A stretch of DNA of 34,986 bases from Shewanella profunda (GCF_023283765.1 NZ_JAKILG010000048.1:1-34986), one strand, 5' to 3'; shown: positions 15,335 to 24,785, counted from the stretch's first letter. A program made the numbers and translations. Notes: generated from the sequence alone by a model not told the origin.

Positions 15335-16206
15335 CCACGAAACATCAAACTTACTATGTCCCATCCCAAAGCGTCTGGCCCATTGTCGGTGCCATTGGAT
15401 TATTTTTTATTGCCGCCGGCGCAGGACTTTTCGTCCAACAGATGAAATCTGGTGCTTCTGGTGGCGGCTATTTACTGCTTTTAGGCATAGCTGTCATTGT
15501 ATTTATGTTGGTTGGCTGGTTTAGCGCGGTTATCAAAGAGTCGACAACTGGACTCTATTCCGCTCAGATGGATCGATCCTTCCGCCAAGGTATGAGTTGG
15601 TTTATTTTCTCAGAGGTGATGTTCTTTGCGGCTTTTTTTGGCGCGCTGTTCTATGCCCGCGCTATCGCCGTACCTTGGCTTGGCGGTGCATCTAACAACG
15701 CTATGACCCACGAAATACTCTGGCCAAGTTTTGAAGCGGTTTGGCCCCTTATCTCTACGCCAGATGGTACCAAGACAGAGGCTATGCCTTGGACGGGTCT
15801 CCCCTTAATCAATACCCTTATTTTACTGACCTCATCAGTGACCTTACATTTTGCTCACATTAGTTTAGAAAAAGCTAAACGCTCAGCCGTAGTGCTATGG
15901 CTAGGGATCACGATTTTATTGGGTATAGGTTTCGTTGGATTGCAAGTAGAAGAATACCGTCACGCATATCAAGAGATGGGACTAACCCTCACTTCGGGGA
16001 TTTATGGCAACACTTTCTTTCTGTTAACTGGGTTTCATGGCATGCATGTCACTTTGGGAACAGTATTCCTATTAGTTTTATTTTTCAGAGTATTAAAAGG
16101 ACACTTTACGGCAGATAAGCATTTTGCATTTCAAGCTGGGAGTTGGTACTGGCACTTCGTTGATGTGGTCTGGTTGTGTTTATTTATCTTCGTCTATGTA
16201 CTGTAA
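15331..16206 (+). CDS. coxC: Cytochrome c oxidase subunit III
   Basis: Non-catalytic membrane subunit that stabilises subunit I and helps proton uptake. The 291-residue protein has seven predicted transmembrane helices and conserved segments SEVMFFAAFFGALFYAR, FLLTGFHGMHVTLGT and SWYWHFVDVVWLCLFIFVY. The start overlaps the ctaG stop, with AAGGAG upstream. It is the last gene before a small opposite-strand gene. Confidence 0.97.
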   Translation: MTTKHQTYYVPSQSVWPIVGAIGLFFIAAGAGLFVQQMKSGASGGGYLLLLGIAVIVFMLVGWFSAVIKESTTGLYSAQMDRSFRQGMSWFIFSEVMFFAAFFGALFYARAIAVPWLGGASNNAMTHEILWPSFEAVWPLISTPDGTKTEAMPWTGLPLINTLILLTSSVTLHFAHISLEKAKRSAVVLWLGITILLGIGFVGLQVEEYRHAYQEMGLTLTSGIYGNTFFLLTGFHGMHVTLGTVFLLVLFFRVLKGHFTADKHFAFQAGSWYWHFVDVVWLCLFIFVYVL

Positions 16207-16213
16207 CTGACAC

Positions 16214-16432
16214 TCAATAGGGCCTAGGGTTTGGACTAATAAGTCCAGTCCCGAGTGCCACCAGCAGTAAGAGGATTACCAGCACAGAGAAAATAACACG
16301 ACGACCCAGATAACGACTCATAGGGACAGTGTTGTCACCTTTCACCATAATAAATAAGGCTCTACCTAAATTAAAAATGATAAACAGCAACAGCAGCACT
16401 AAAACTAACTTAAAGATGAATAGGGCATTCAT
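16214..16432 (-). CDS. Small twin-transmembrane protein, DUF2909 family
   Basis: A 72-residue protein with two hydrophobic helices (about 3-27 and 45-66) and a short basic loop (MSRYLGRR) between them. It resembles the DUF2909 family, which is recurrently placed between coxC and SURF1 in gammaproteobacterial oxidase loci, so a role in oxidase assembly is likely but unproven. It has a good ribosome binding site (AAGGA six bases before ATG). It runs against the operon: its stop is 7 bases from the coxC stop and its start codon overlaps the proposed SURF1 start codon on the other strand. Confidence 0.8.
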   Translation of the reverse strand: MNALFIFKLVLVLLLLFIIFNLGRALFIMVKGDNTVPMSRYLGRRVIFSVLVILLLLVALGTGLISPNPRPY

Positions 16433-17192
16433 GCAATATCCTTATGATCTGCTGAATAAATTAACCGTTTTCTTGCTGATATTAACTGTGGCTGTATTCG
16501 TGATTCTGGTCAAGCTCGGGCTATGGCAGCTCCATCGCGGAGAAGAAAAAGCCCAGTTGTTAGCCCAAATGGAATCTAGGCAAGCCTTGCCACCACTAAG
16601 CTTTGAACAACTTTTGCAAAGAATCCGCATAGAAGATGTCACGGGTTATCGACTCAATATCAATGCCTCACCAGCCAGTGCGCAAATCTGGCTGCTCGAC
16701 AATCAAATCTATCAGGGGCAAGTGGGATATTTAGCATTTCAAGCACTGCAAATCGACGCTGAACAACCTTGGCTACTGGTCGAGTTAGGCTTTATCGCCG
16801 CAACAGCTCACCGTGATGAGCTGCCACAAATCGAGCCACTTAGCGGGAAACTGAGTCTTGTCGGCAAGCTATATCAAAAACAAACCAATCCTTTAAGTCA
16901 TGCCTTAATGGCAGAAGTCGGGACTCGCATTCGCATCCAGAATCTTAATATTCCTGAAATAACTCAGCTAGTAGGTCATCCTTTAGTGGCGGCAGTACTG
17001 CAACCTGATCAACTCCCCAACCTTGATTTAGCGCACCCTTGGCAACCTTTTCCACTCTCGGCACAAAAACATTGGGGTTATGCATTGCAGTGGTTTTCAA
17101 TGGCAGCGGTATTTGCAGGTCTGATGCTATGGCAAGGGATTAAGTATGTAAAACATCATCACAGTGCCAACTCAAACTCTATGGGTGAATAG
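16431..17192 (+). CDS. SURF1 family cytochrome oxidase biogenesis protein
   Basis: SURF1 (Shy1) proteins help place heme A into subunit I. The 253-residue protein has the standard topology: an N-terminal helix (about 9-32), a large extracytoplasmic domain, and a C-terminal helix (HWGYALQWFSMAAVFAGLML). The family's N-terminal signature is seen as GLWQLHRGEEKAQ. The frame is open from 16329 and an ATG at 16416 is an alternative. The ATG at 16431 is preferred because it leaves a short cytoplasmic tail; it overlaps the start codon of the DUF2909 gene on the opposite strand by two bases. No strong ribosome binding site was seen. Confidence 0.88.
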   Translation: MQYPYDLLNKLTVFLLILTVAVFVILVKLGLWQLHRGEEKAQLLAQMESRQALPPLSFEQLLQRIRIEDVTGYRLNINASPASAQIWLLDNQIYQGQVGYLAFQALQIDAEQPWLLVELGFIAATAHRDELPQIEPLSGKLSLVGKLYQKQTNPLSHALMAEVGTRIRIQNLNIPEITQLVGHPLVAAVLQPDQLPNLDLAHPWQPFPLSAQKHWGYALQWFSMAAVFAGLMLWQGIKYVKHHHSANSNSMGE

Positions 17193-17268
17193 TAAAAATA
17201 CAGCCTAGTTAAATCCAGATAAATATCAAAACAATATATTAGGGATAATTTAAATGAGAGGAGCAAGC

Positions 17269-17814
17269 ATGAACTCCCAGCCCAAATCGACACATAAAGC
17301 GTTGGGATTATTGCTAGTGGCGTTTATCGCACCTGTAGTGATTGCCAAGCTAGTATTGAGCCTTAATTTATACCACGGCGGTGCAACCAACTTTGGTGAA
17401 CTGATCAATCCCGCAACCAGCTATACCAGTCTTGGGGTTACCAATCCTAAACCCAAAGAATGGCAACTACTCTATTTATTGCCCTCCCATTGCGATGATA
17501 ATTGCCGGGAACGCTTGTATATTTTACGCCAAAGTCATACCGCACTAGGACCAGATCAAGCAAGGGTAGAGCCACTTATTCTTGTCAGTCCAGATAGTGA
17601 TCTTAGTGCCTTAAAGGCATTTAACTTTAACACTAGTCCAACCAATAACAGCTTAAACGATTGGTTAAATGCACAGCAGCTGATCATAGTAGATCCCCTC
17701 GGCAGCTTAGTGCTGCGTTATCCCCAAGTACAAGGTAAAGAAGCACATTTAGCCCAAGGTAAAGCACTGATTGCGGATCTGCGTAAGTTATTAAAACTGT
17801 CGAGGGTAGATTGA
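17269..17814 (+). CDS. Uncharacterised membrane-anchored thioredoxin-like protein of the cox locus
   Basis: A 181-residue protein with one N-terminal transmembrane helix (about 14-36) and an extracytoplasmic domain. The segment WQLLYLLPSHCDDNCRERLY places a C-x3-C pair exactly where Sco-type proteins have theirs, and the end (IIVDPLGSLVLRYP) resembles the final strands of a thioredoxin fold. It may therefore be a Sco/thioredoxin relative in copper or disulfide handling; this is inference. The start at 17269 is chosen because GAGGAG lies five bases upstream (the frame is open from 17254). Its stop overlaps the ctaA start. Confidence 0.75.
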   Translation: MNSQPKSTHKALGLLLVAFIAPVVIAKLVLSLNLYHGGATNFGELINPATSYTSLGVTNPKPKEWQLLYLLPSHCDDNCRERLYILRQSHTALGPDQARVEPLILVSPDSDLSALKAFNFNTSPTNNSLNDWLNAQQLIIVDPLGSLVLRYPQVQGKEAHLAQGKALIADLRKLLKLSRVD

Positions 17815-18791
17815 TGCAACTGACTTGGATCCTACGCTTAACCTTAGTCTTCACCTTAATGGTCATTTTAATGGGTGCTTACACTCGGCTATCGGATGCC
17901 GGCTTAGGTTGCCCTGACTGGCCGGGCTGCTACGGTCAAATAAAAGTGCCCACCCAAGACCATGAAATCGCCCGTGCTCAAACTATTTTTCCAGACCATG
18001 ATATTCAAACTGAAAAAGCATGGTTGGAAATGATCCACAGATACATTGCCGCTGGTCTTGGCCTGCTCATACTGTTCATTTTTATCATATGTCTAAAAAC
18101 ACCAACAGCACCGAAGAAACTGCCCACCCTTATATTATTACTGCTTATTTTCCAAGCAGTTTTGGGTATGTGGACAGTTACAATGAAGCTTATGCCCATA
18201 GTGGTAATGTCACACCTGATTGGTGGCTTTAGTCTGATTTCACTGCTGCTAATTCTTTATTTACGTATCCGGCAAAAACAGGTCAATATTGGTGGTTTGC
18301 AGACACAAAACCTTGCGATTTTAGCGCTTGTAAGCTTAGTCATCCTTATCGGCCAAATCATGCTAGGCGCTTGGACATCCTCAAACTACGCGGCACTCGC
18401 CTGTACCACCTTGCCCATTTGCGAAGGTAATTGGATAGATAATCTCGCCATTGCCGATGCATTCTCCCCTTTCCAAGGCCAGCACCCTAGTTTTGAGTTT
18501 GGAGTATTAGATTACCCAGCACGGATGACCATCCACATAGCACACAGATTCGGTGCCATCATTACGACAGGAGTACTGTTACTTCTGGCATATAAATTAT
18601 TTGTTAGCACTAGAGCATTAAAAACCTTAAGCCTCTTATTGGTGGCCCTAGTGATACTGCAAGTCACACTAGGCATTTCTAATATCGTCATGCATTTACC
18701 ACTCGGTATTGCGGTTTCTCACAATGGTGGTGCGGCACTACTGCTACTAACCTTAGTGACGATTAACTACTTTTTATGGCGCAAAGCATAA
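17814..18791 (+). CDS. ctaA: Heme A synthase (COX15/CtaA)
   Basis: Inner-membrane enzyme oxidising the heme O methyl group to a formyl group to give heme A for the oxidase. The 325-residue protein has about eight transmembrane helices. The heme-ligand histidines are seen at His75 (EMIHRYIAAGLG) and His134 (MSHLIGGFS), and again in HIAHRFGA and VSHNGGAALL. The N-terminal GAYTRLSDAGLGCPDWPGCYG signature has a cysteine pair in the first loop. The ATG shares its A with the preceding stop (TGATG), and GAGGG is upstream. Confidence 0.95.
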   Translation: MQLTWILRLTLVFTLMVILMGAYTRLSDAGLGCPDWPGCYGQIKVPTQDHEIARAQTIFPDHDIQTEKAWLEMIHRYIAAGLGLLILFIFIICLKTPTAPKKLPTLILLLLIFQAVLGMWTVTMKLMPIVVMSHLIGGFSLISLLLILYLRIRQKQVNIGGLQTQNLAILALVSLVILIGQIMLGAWTSSNYAALACTTLPICEGNWIDNLAIADAFSPFQGQHPSFEFGVLDYPARMTIHIAHRFGAIITTGVLLLLAYKLFVSTRALKTLSLLLVALVILQVTLGISNIVMHLPLGIAVSHNGGAALLLLTLVTINYFLWRKA

Positions 18792-18805
18792 GCGAGGGAT
18801 CCAAG

Positions 18806-19711
18806 ATGGCAAAACCACTCACAATCACTAGCGGCCAGTCCCATTTTAGCTTGGCATGGCGCGCCTATTTTGAAATGACCAAACCCAAAGTCGTCGCCTT
18901 AATGTTGCTTACGGTATTAGTCGGCATGTGTTTAGCGGTACCCAATGCCGTCCCCCTACAGCCATTACTCGCAGGTATGCTCGGTATTGCCTTAATGGCA
19001 GGCTCAGCTGCTGCCTTAAATCATCTAATTGATCGACGCATCGATGGCATGATGGCTCGCACCTATAATCGCCCATTGCCCAAGGGACGAGTTTCAGCCA
19101 AGCGAGCCTTAATTTTTGCCGCCAGCATTGGGGGTTTAGGTTTTGTGGTTTTATATACTTTAGTTAATCCGCTCACTGCGTGGTTAACCTTCGCTAGCCT
19201 CATCGGCTATGCACTGGTTTACACAGCTTATTTAAAGCGGGCAACCTCGCAAAATATTGTCATTGGTGGCCTTGCGGGGGCGATGCCACCATTGCTGGGA
19301 TGGACGGCTGTCACCAACCAATTCCATGGGCATGCATTACTGTTAGTGATCATTATTTTTACCTGGACTCCCCCTCACTTTTGGGCATTAGCCATTCACC
19401 GACGCGCTGAATATGCCAAAGTAGATATCCCAATGCTCCCTGTCACCCACGGGGTCGAATTTACTAAAACCTGTATCTTGCTTTATACGGTTTTACTTGC
19501 CATCGCCTGCCTATTACCCGTGTTAGTTGGCATGTGTGGGCCAGTGTATTTTGTCTGCTCTAGCTTACTCAGTACGGGATTTATCTATAAGGCTTGGCAA
19601 CTTAAATATCGGGATCACGATGGCTTGGCGATGCAAGTATTTCGCTTCTCTATTTACCATTTAATGTTGTTATTTATGGCATTACTGCTCGACCATTATG
19701 TGTGGGGCTAA
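18806..19711 (+). CDS. ctaB: Protoheme IX farnesyltransferase (heme O synthase)
   Basis: UbiA-family prenyltransferase that attaches a farnesyl group to heme B to make heme O, the substrate of CtaA. The 301-residue membrane protein has about eight helices, the Mg/diphosphate-binding NHLIDRRIDGMMART motif (N-x3-D-x3-D) and the second loop YTAYLKR, plus the conserved WTPPHFWALAI. The start at 18806 follows GAGGG eight bases upstream; the frame is open from 18776 and would overlap ctaA, with no better ribosome binding site. Also called cyoE; ctaB is used because of the cox context. Confidence 0.95.
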   Translation: MAKPLTITSGQSHFSLAWRAYFEMTKPKVVALMLLTVLVGMCLAVPNAVPLQPLLAGMLGIALMAGSAAALNHLIDRRIDGMMARTYNRPLPKGRVSAKRALIFAASIGGLGFVVLYTLVNPLTAWLTFASLIGYALVYTAYLKRATSQNIVIGGLAGAMPPLLGWTAVTNQFHGHALLLVIIIFTWTPPHFWALAIHRRAEYAKVDIPMLPVTHGVEFTKTCILLYTVLLAIACLLPVLVGMCGPVYFVCSSLLSTGFIYKAWQLKYRDHDGLAMQVFRFSIYHLMLLFMALLLDHYVWG

Positions 19712-19715
19712 CGCT

Positions 19716-20348
19716 ATGCAGAAAAGCATTTTAATCATCGCCATTTTATTGATTGGCCTCGGTGGTTTATTCACGGTGCAATTTAATCCCCCCAAGCCTA
19801 TCGAACTTGATAACGGATTTATATTTCCGCAAGCCTTTGAGATAGCGCCCTTTGAACTAGTCGATCAGCACAATAAGGCATTTACTAATGCGGATCTGCA
19901 AGGAAAATGGAATCTATTTTTTATCGGATTTACCTTTTGTCCCGATATTTGTCCGACTACCTTAAATAAACTTGCCGCGGCATACCCTGAACTCAATAAA
20001 ATCGCGCCAATTCAAGTGGTGTTTTTATCCGTTGACCCTAATCGGGATACGCCGGAAAAATTACTGACCTATGTAAACTTTTTTAATACAGAATTTAAAG
20101 CGGTGACGGGTGAGCATACGCAGATATTTCCACTCACCCGTAGTCTAGGCCTAGCCTATGCCATGGTGGGTGAAGGGGATAATTATCAAGTTGACCATAG
20201 CGCTGGCTATGTATTGGTATCTCCTCAAGGAACACGAGTAGCCGTATTCAAACCTACGGCGACATTAGGGCAGCCGCCGCAAATATTAAATAACGAACTC
20301 ATTAGCGATTTTGGCAAAATAGTCACGCAATACAAGCCAAGTCAATGA
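19716..20348 (+). CDS. SCO1/SenC/PrrC copper chaperone
   Basis: Sco proteins deliver copper to the CuA site of subunit II. The 210-residue protein has an N-terminal membrane anchor (about 4-22) and a thioredoxin fold with the copper ligands Cys75 and Cys79 (FTFCPDICP) and His161 (VDHSAGYVLV). It ends the cox cluster. Its start (19716) lies 4 bases after the ctaB stop with GGGG upstream, and its stop abuts the stop of the convergent deacetylase gene with no base between. Confidence 0.94.
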   Translation: MQKSILIIAILLIGLGGLFTVQFNPPKPIELDNGFIFPQAFEIAPFELVDQHNKAFTNADLQGKWNLFFIGFTFCPDICPTTLNKLAAAYPELNKIAPIQVVFLSVDPNRDTPEKLLTYVNFFNTEFKAVTGEHTQIFPLTRSLGLAYAMVGEGDNYQVDHSAGYVLVSPQGTRVAVFKPTATLGQPPQILNNELISDFGKIVTQYKPSQ

Positions 20349-21395
20349 TTACTCTTTAATCCAAGAGCCATCATCCCTAGGTCTTACCCAAGGCTGAGAA
20401 AACCAATAATAACCATTGCGGGTTTTACTGGGTGCAGTGCAGTTATAACGGGAGCGTCCCGCAGGCAATGCTGAATCGGCCTGTACGCTAAATTCAGTTT
20501 CGCTAAGCCAAGTTGGTGGTTTTGCTCCTTGCCCTTGGATGTAGCACATGACTTGTTTGGCAGAAATATCACTCATATCAAGCGTGATCCTAAGCTCTGG
20601 TCGCCATTGGCCGTTTTTTAACTCTGGGTCGCTCAGGTTTTGGGAAAGTACTGGCATATTGAGGCTATAAAGCTTGGCCTTTAGGCTCTTTAAATCCGCA
20701 TATTGCCCTGCCACAGGAAAACGCGGTAACGCAGTCAATGGTGAATAAGGGCCCGCAGCGCCAGATTGCTGACCAAAGGCGACAAAGCCGTTCTGCGTTA
20801 ACATATCCTGCAGCGCTTGATTATATTCACCGTAGGGATAGGCGAGCATTTTAAAATTATGACCCGTCGCATCCACGATAGCTTTTTCAGTATCGAGGAT
20901 ATTAGCCGTTACCCTCGCTAACCACTGTGCCTGTGATTCATTGTCTAATCTGCGGATCAAGTGCTCATGCGCCCAACTGTGGTTGGCAATATCAGCGCCT
21001 TCCTTTGATAACATGACAAGCTCATCCCAGGTCATCATCTCGGTAAACTTTTGTTTAATCGGCTCAATTGCCACAAACAAGGTGTAGGGGAATCCAAATT
21101 CCTTTAGGATAGGATGCGCCGTAGTGGCTATGCTGCGATAGCCATCGTCAAAGGTGATAGCAACGGTTTTAGCAGGTAAATCTTGTTTTTGCTTTATCGC
21201 TTCAACTACTTGATTAAGCGGGATCACCTTAAAGCCATCATCGGCCAAAAACTGCATTTGCTCACGAAATTGCGCAGGCGTAACGCTGGTTGCCGCAGGA
21301 GTGGTTTCTGACACATGGTGATATTGCAAAATCACTACGGCCTGGGTCGAAAACGTCATCAGTCCTAATAGGGCCAATAGCACAGATTTAACCAT
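20349..21395 (-). CDS. Secreted polysaccharide deacetylase (NodB/CE4 domain)
   Basis: Predicted extracytoplasmic N- or O-deacetylase of a glycan. The 348-residue protein has a signal peptide (MVKSVLLALLGLMTFSTQA), the N-terminal LQYHHVS segment typical of the PgaB/IcaB branch, NodB motif 1 (TFDDGY, catalytic and metal Asp), motif 2 (HSWAHEH, metal His) and motif 3 (AYPYGEYN). About 120 further C-terminal residues show no recognised domain. The ATG at 21395 follows GAGG; a GTG at 21404 is possible. No pga-like glycan operon is nearby, so the substrate is unknown. Confidence 0.85.
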   Translation of the reverse strand: MVKSVLLALLGLMTFSTQAVVILQYHHVSETTPAATSVTPAQFREQMQFLADDGFKVIPLNQVVEAIKQKQDLPAKTVAITFDDGYRSIATTAHPILKEFGFPYTLFVAIEPIKQKFTEMMTWDELVMLSKEGADIANHSWAHEHLIRRLDNESQAQWLARVTANILDTEKAIVDATGHNFKMLAYPYGEYNQALQDMLTQNGFVAFGQQSGAAGPYSPLTALPRFPVAGQYADLKSLKAKLYSLNMPVLSQNLSDPELKNGQWRPELRITLDMSDISAKQVMCYIQGQGAKPPTWLSETEFSVQADSALPAGRSRYNCTAPSKTRNGYYWFSQPWVRPRDDGSWIKE

Positions 21396-21415
21396 AGCGA
21401 ACACCTCAAAAATTA

Positions 21416-22762
21416 ATGAATGTAACTAAATTATCTTGGCTTGCGTTACTGCTCAATGGCAACAAAAATCGCCAACTGTTCGCGCTTGCCCTGCCGATGA
21501 TCCTCTCAAACATCACTATTCCACTCTTAGGATTAGTGGATACGGCTGTTATAGGCCATCTAAGTGACGCCTATTATTTAGGGGGTGTTGCACTTGGGTC
21601 AACGATTATCACCTTAATCATTTGGTTATTGGGATTTCTGCGAATGGCGACTACAGGTCTGGTCGCCCAGGCCTATGGCGCAAATGATATTCACGCTCAA
21701 CATAAACTCTTAGTTCAGGGTACCATCTTAGCCACATTGCTGGGGATAAGTGTTATTGCTTTGCAAGTCCCAATACTGAATTTAGCGCTAGGCTTGTCCG
21801 AAGCGAGTAGCGAGGTTGAGCATTATTGCCGCGAGTATTTTCAGGTTAGGATTTGGTCTACGCCCTTCGCTCTACTCAATTTAGTCATGCTTGGTTGGCT
21901 GTTGGGACGTCAGCAACCTAAAGCCGCCATGTGGCAACTCATACTCGCAAACTTAGCCAATATTATTCTCGACTTAGTGTTTGTGCTTGGCTTAGGGTGG
22001 GGAGTAAAAGGTGCCGCCCTCGCCTCGATATTTGCGGATCTGACGGCCTTCTCGGTCGCGCTCACTATGGTGCTACAACAACTCAAGCGCGCCCCATACT
22101 TTCATTTATCTCAGCTATTACCCCATGTAACGCTGACGGGGTATGGCAAATTACTTGGGCTCAACACAGATATTTTTATCCGTAGCTTATGTCTTCAAGC
22201 CGCCTTCGCGTTTATGACATTTCATGGTGCAGGCCTTGGTGACAATACTGTGGCCGCCAATGCTGTGTTATTGAATTTACTACTATTAATTTCCTACGCC
22301 TTAGATGGCATTGCCTACTATGCCGAGGCTGAGGTCGGCCGAGCCTATGGGCAAAAAAATACCCAACTATTAAGAGATACCGTGATCCTTGCATGGTGCT
22401 GGTCGGCCATTGCCGCGTTAGGGTTCTGCGTTGCGTTTAGTCTCTGGGGCAACAATATTATCGCCCTAATGACCAGTATTGATGAGGTAAAAACCACGGC
22501 GCAGACCTATCTTATCTGGTTAATCTTGTTACCTTTGTGGTCATTTAGCTCTTATCTTTTCGATGGTGTCTACATAGGTGCGGCTAAAGGTAAAGTCATG
22601 CGTAATAGCATGATATTCGCGACCTTTGGTGCTTTTTTCCCAACTTGGCTGTTGTTGCAGGATTTAGGTAATCACGCACTTTGGGCCGCCATGAGCGCAT
22701 TCATGTTAACGAGAAGCCTCAGCCTGATAGGCCACTATCGTTTCAGCAAGGTTTTTACATAA
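21416..22762 (+). CDS. MATE family efflux transporter, DinF-like
   Basis: Inner-membrane exporter driven by Na+ or H+ gradients. The 448-residue protein has about 12 helices in two similar halves; the first begins LFALALPMILSNITIPLLGLVDTAVIGHL, a signature of the DinF branch, and continues with RMATTGLVAQAYGA. The gene diverges from the deacetylase with 20 bases between starts, so promoters must overlap the genes. In E. coli dinF follows lexA; here a DinF-like gene lies about 10 kb from lexA and no LexA box was seen in front of it. Substrate unknown. Confidence 0.85.
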   Translation: MNVTKLSWLALLLNGNKNRQLFALALPMILSNITIPLLGLVDTAVIGHLSDAYYLGGVALGSTIITLIIWLLGFLRMATTGLVAQAYGANDIHAQHKLLVQGTILATLLGISVIALQVPILNLALGLSEASSEVEHYCREYFQVRIWSTPFALLNLVMLGWLLGRQQPKAAMWQLILANLANIILDLVFVLGLGWGVKGAALASIFADLTAFSVALTMVLQQLKRAPYFHLSQLLPHVTLTGYGKLLGLNTDIFIRSLCLQAAFAFMTFHGAGLGDNTVAANAVLLNLLLLISYALDGIAYYAEAEVGRAYGQKNTQLLRDTVILAWCWSAIAALGFCVAFSLWGNNIIALMTSIDEVKTTAQTYLIWLILLPLWSFSSYLFDGVYIGAAKGKVMRNSMIFATFGAFFPTWLLLQDLGNHALWAAMSAFMLTRSLSLIGHYRFSKVFT

Positions 22763-22847
22763 AATAAATCTGTAAAGACAGTGGCTTACTACCGATAAAC
22801 TTATTATGATGCAAAAATTACAAATGTAACTAACATGTGACGTACCA

Positions 22848-24785
22848 ATGAAAAGGATTTTAGCTTTTTTACTACTGTGCCTACCCCTCCACACAGTCGC
22901 CAATACAGTACCGCAATTACCCGTCGAAGCCTTTGCGAGTATCCCCGATGTCAGCTATGTACAGCTCTCCCCCGATGGCAAAAAACTAGCTTCGGTGGTG
23001 CGTGTCGAGCAAACCAAACTTAAAGGCACGGTTGTCAGTATCTTAGATATAGATACCGGCGAGAAAACCTATCCACTACATACAGATAATCAAAAGTTCG
23101 TCATTTTATCGTTGCAATGGGCAAACGATAACACCTTGCTTATCAAAGCTAAATTTCCTGCAAACCGCTACGGAACACCGACCACAGAAACCCGCCTTGT
23201 TAAATATGATTTAACGACTAAAAAGACCTCAAGCGTATTAGCGCCGAGCGTCTTAGAACGCCTCAATTGGATACCACAACATCAAGGGCAAATCATCGAT
23301 CTTATGCCAGATGACCCAGATACTATTTTGTTGTCATTGGACGGTATGGGTGAAAAAGTCGGTCAAGATAGTGTGCTTAAAGTCAATCTGGCGCAGGGAA
23401 GATCCTCTTATATTCAAAATGCTAAAAAAAATATCATCAGTTGGATCACCGATAGACAACACAAAGTCCGTATTTCTATCTATAACGATGATACTGAGTT
23501 CCGCATTTACGAACAGCCAGAGCAAAAGAGTGAGGCGCGCTTGCTCTGGACTTTTAAAGCTTTCTCCGAAGACATAGTATGGCCACTGGGTTTCGACGCC
23601 GATCCTAACATCCTCTTTGTACGCGCCTATCACAAAGGATTTGAAGCCATTTTCAAGGTCAATCTTACCGATCCTAAACTCACAAAAGAATTAGTGTATG
23701 CCAATGAAGATACTGATGTTGAAGGCGAATTACTCTATTCACAATTAAAACAAAAAGTAATTGGTATCAGTGAAGGTGACGGCGAAGAATATACTTTTTG
23801 GGATAAGGAGTACGCGGGTCTACAAAATGGCCTAAAAGCCGTTTTGCCCGATGCACACAACTACATTACGCAGTTCAGCGCCAATGAGCGTCGCTATATA
23901 GTGTATTCCACCAGTTCAACCGAGCCTGGTACCTATTATTTTGGTGATAGAGATGCCAAAGCTCTCTATCCCGTTGCAAATAGATATGGCCAACTCACGA
24001 GTGACTTGCTTGCCCAAACCCAATATTTATCTTACGAAGCAAGGGATAAATTAAAAATTGATGCCTATCTCACCGTCCCTAATGGGCTTGAAGCCAAACA
24101 GCTTCCGACTATTATTTTCCCCCACGGTGGCCCCATCAGTTATGACAGTAATGACTTTGATTACTGGGCACAATTTTTCGCTAACCGCGGTTATGCGGTC
24201 TTTAGAATGAACTTTAGGGGATCTGCTGGTTACGGTTATGAGTTTATGAAAGCCGGCCTGAAAAACTGGGGACTAGAAATGCAAAATGACGTAGAAGATG
24301 GAACTCGCTACTTGATAGACCAGGGTATTAGCGATCCTAAGCGCATTTGTATCGTCGGTGCCAGTTATGGCGGATACGCCGCATTAATGGGCGCGGCCAT
24401 GGCGCCGGATCTATATCGCTGCGCGGTTAGCGTTGCCGGCGTTACCGATGTAGCCTATCTCGTGAAATCGAGCCGTAGATCTACCAACTATGAAGTGGTT
24501 AAAGAACAAGTCGGCTCAGATTTTGATGCACTTTATGACCGTTCTCCCATTAGTAAAGCAAGCAAAATTACCGTTCCAGTTCTTCTACTGCATGGCGATA
24601 AAGACAGAGTCGTTAGGGTACAACACAGCCGCGAAATGTACGATGAACTGAAGTCACTCAAGAAGCCCGTGGAATATATCGAGTTAGAAAATGGCGATCA
24701 TCATCTCAGCAATAACGACCATAGATTAACCACATTTAAAGCACTCGATAGATTTTTGGCTGATAACCTGAAAACGCCACTATAG
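22848..24785 (+). CDS. Secreted S9 family (prolyl oligopeptidase-like) serine peptidase
   Basis: Predicted periplasmic alpha/beta-hydrolase peptidase that clips short peptides. The 645-residue protein has a signal peptide (MKRILAFLLLCLPLHTVA), an N-terminal beta-propeller region (about 25-390, with repeats such as LSPDGKKLAS) and a C-terminal hydrolase domain. The triad is Ser506 (GASYGGYAA), Asp586 (HGDKDRVV) and His618 or His619 (GDHHLS), and the oxyanion segment FPHGGP is present. It resembles the dipeptidyl/acylaminoacyl peptidase group. It stands as a single gene, followed by a strong terminator. Exact specificity cannot be read from sequence. Confidence 0.9.
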   Translation: MKRILAFLLLCLPLHTVANTVPQLPVEAFASIPDVSYVQLSPDGKKLASVVRVEQTKLKGTVVSILDIDTGEKTYPLHTDNQKFVILSLQWANDNTLLIKAKFPANRYGTPTTETRLVKYDLTTKKTSSVLAPSVLERLNWIPQHQGQIIDLMPDDPDTILLSLDGMGEKVGQDSVLKVNLAQGRSSYIQNAKKNIISWITDRQHKVRISIYNDDTEFRIYEQPEQKSEARLLWTFKAFSEDIVWPLGFDADPNILFVRAYHKGFEAIFKVNLTDPKLTKELVYANEDTDVEGELLYSQLKQKVIGISEGDGEEYTFWDKEYAGLQNGLKAVLPDAHNYITQFSANERRYIVYSTSSTEPGTYYFGDRDAKALYPVANRYGQLTSDLLAQTQYLSYEARDKLKIDAYLTVPNGLEAKQLPTIIFPHGGPISYDSNDFDYWAQFFANRGYAVFRMNFRGSAGYGYEFMKAGLKNWGLEMQNDVEDGTRYLIDQGISDPKRICIVGASYGGYAALMGAAMAPDLYRCAVSVAGVTDVAYLVKSSRRSTNYEVVKEQVGSDFDALYDRSPISKASKITVPVLLLHGDKDRVVRVQHSREMYDELKSLKKPVEYIELENGDHHLSNNDHRLTTFKALDRFLADNLKTPL

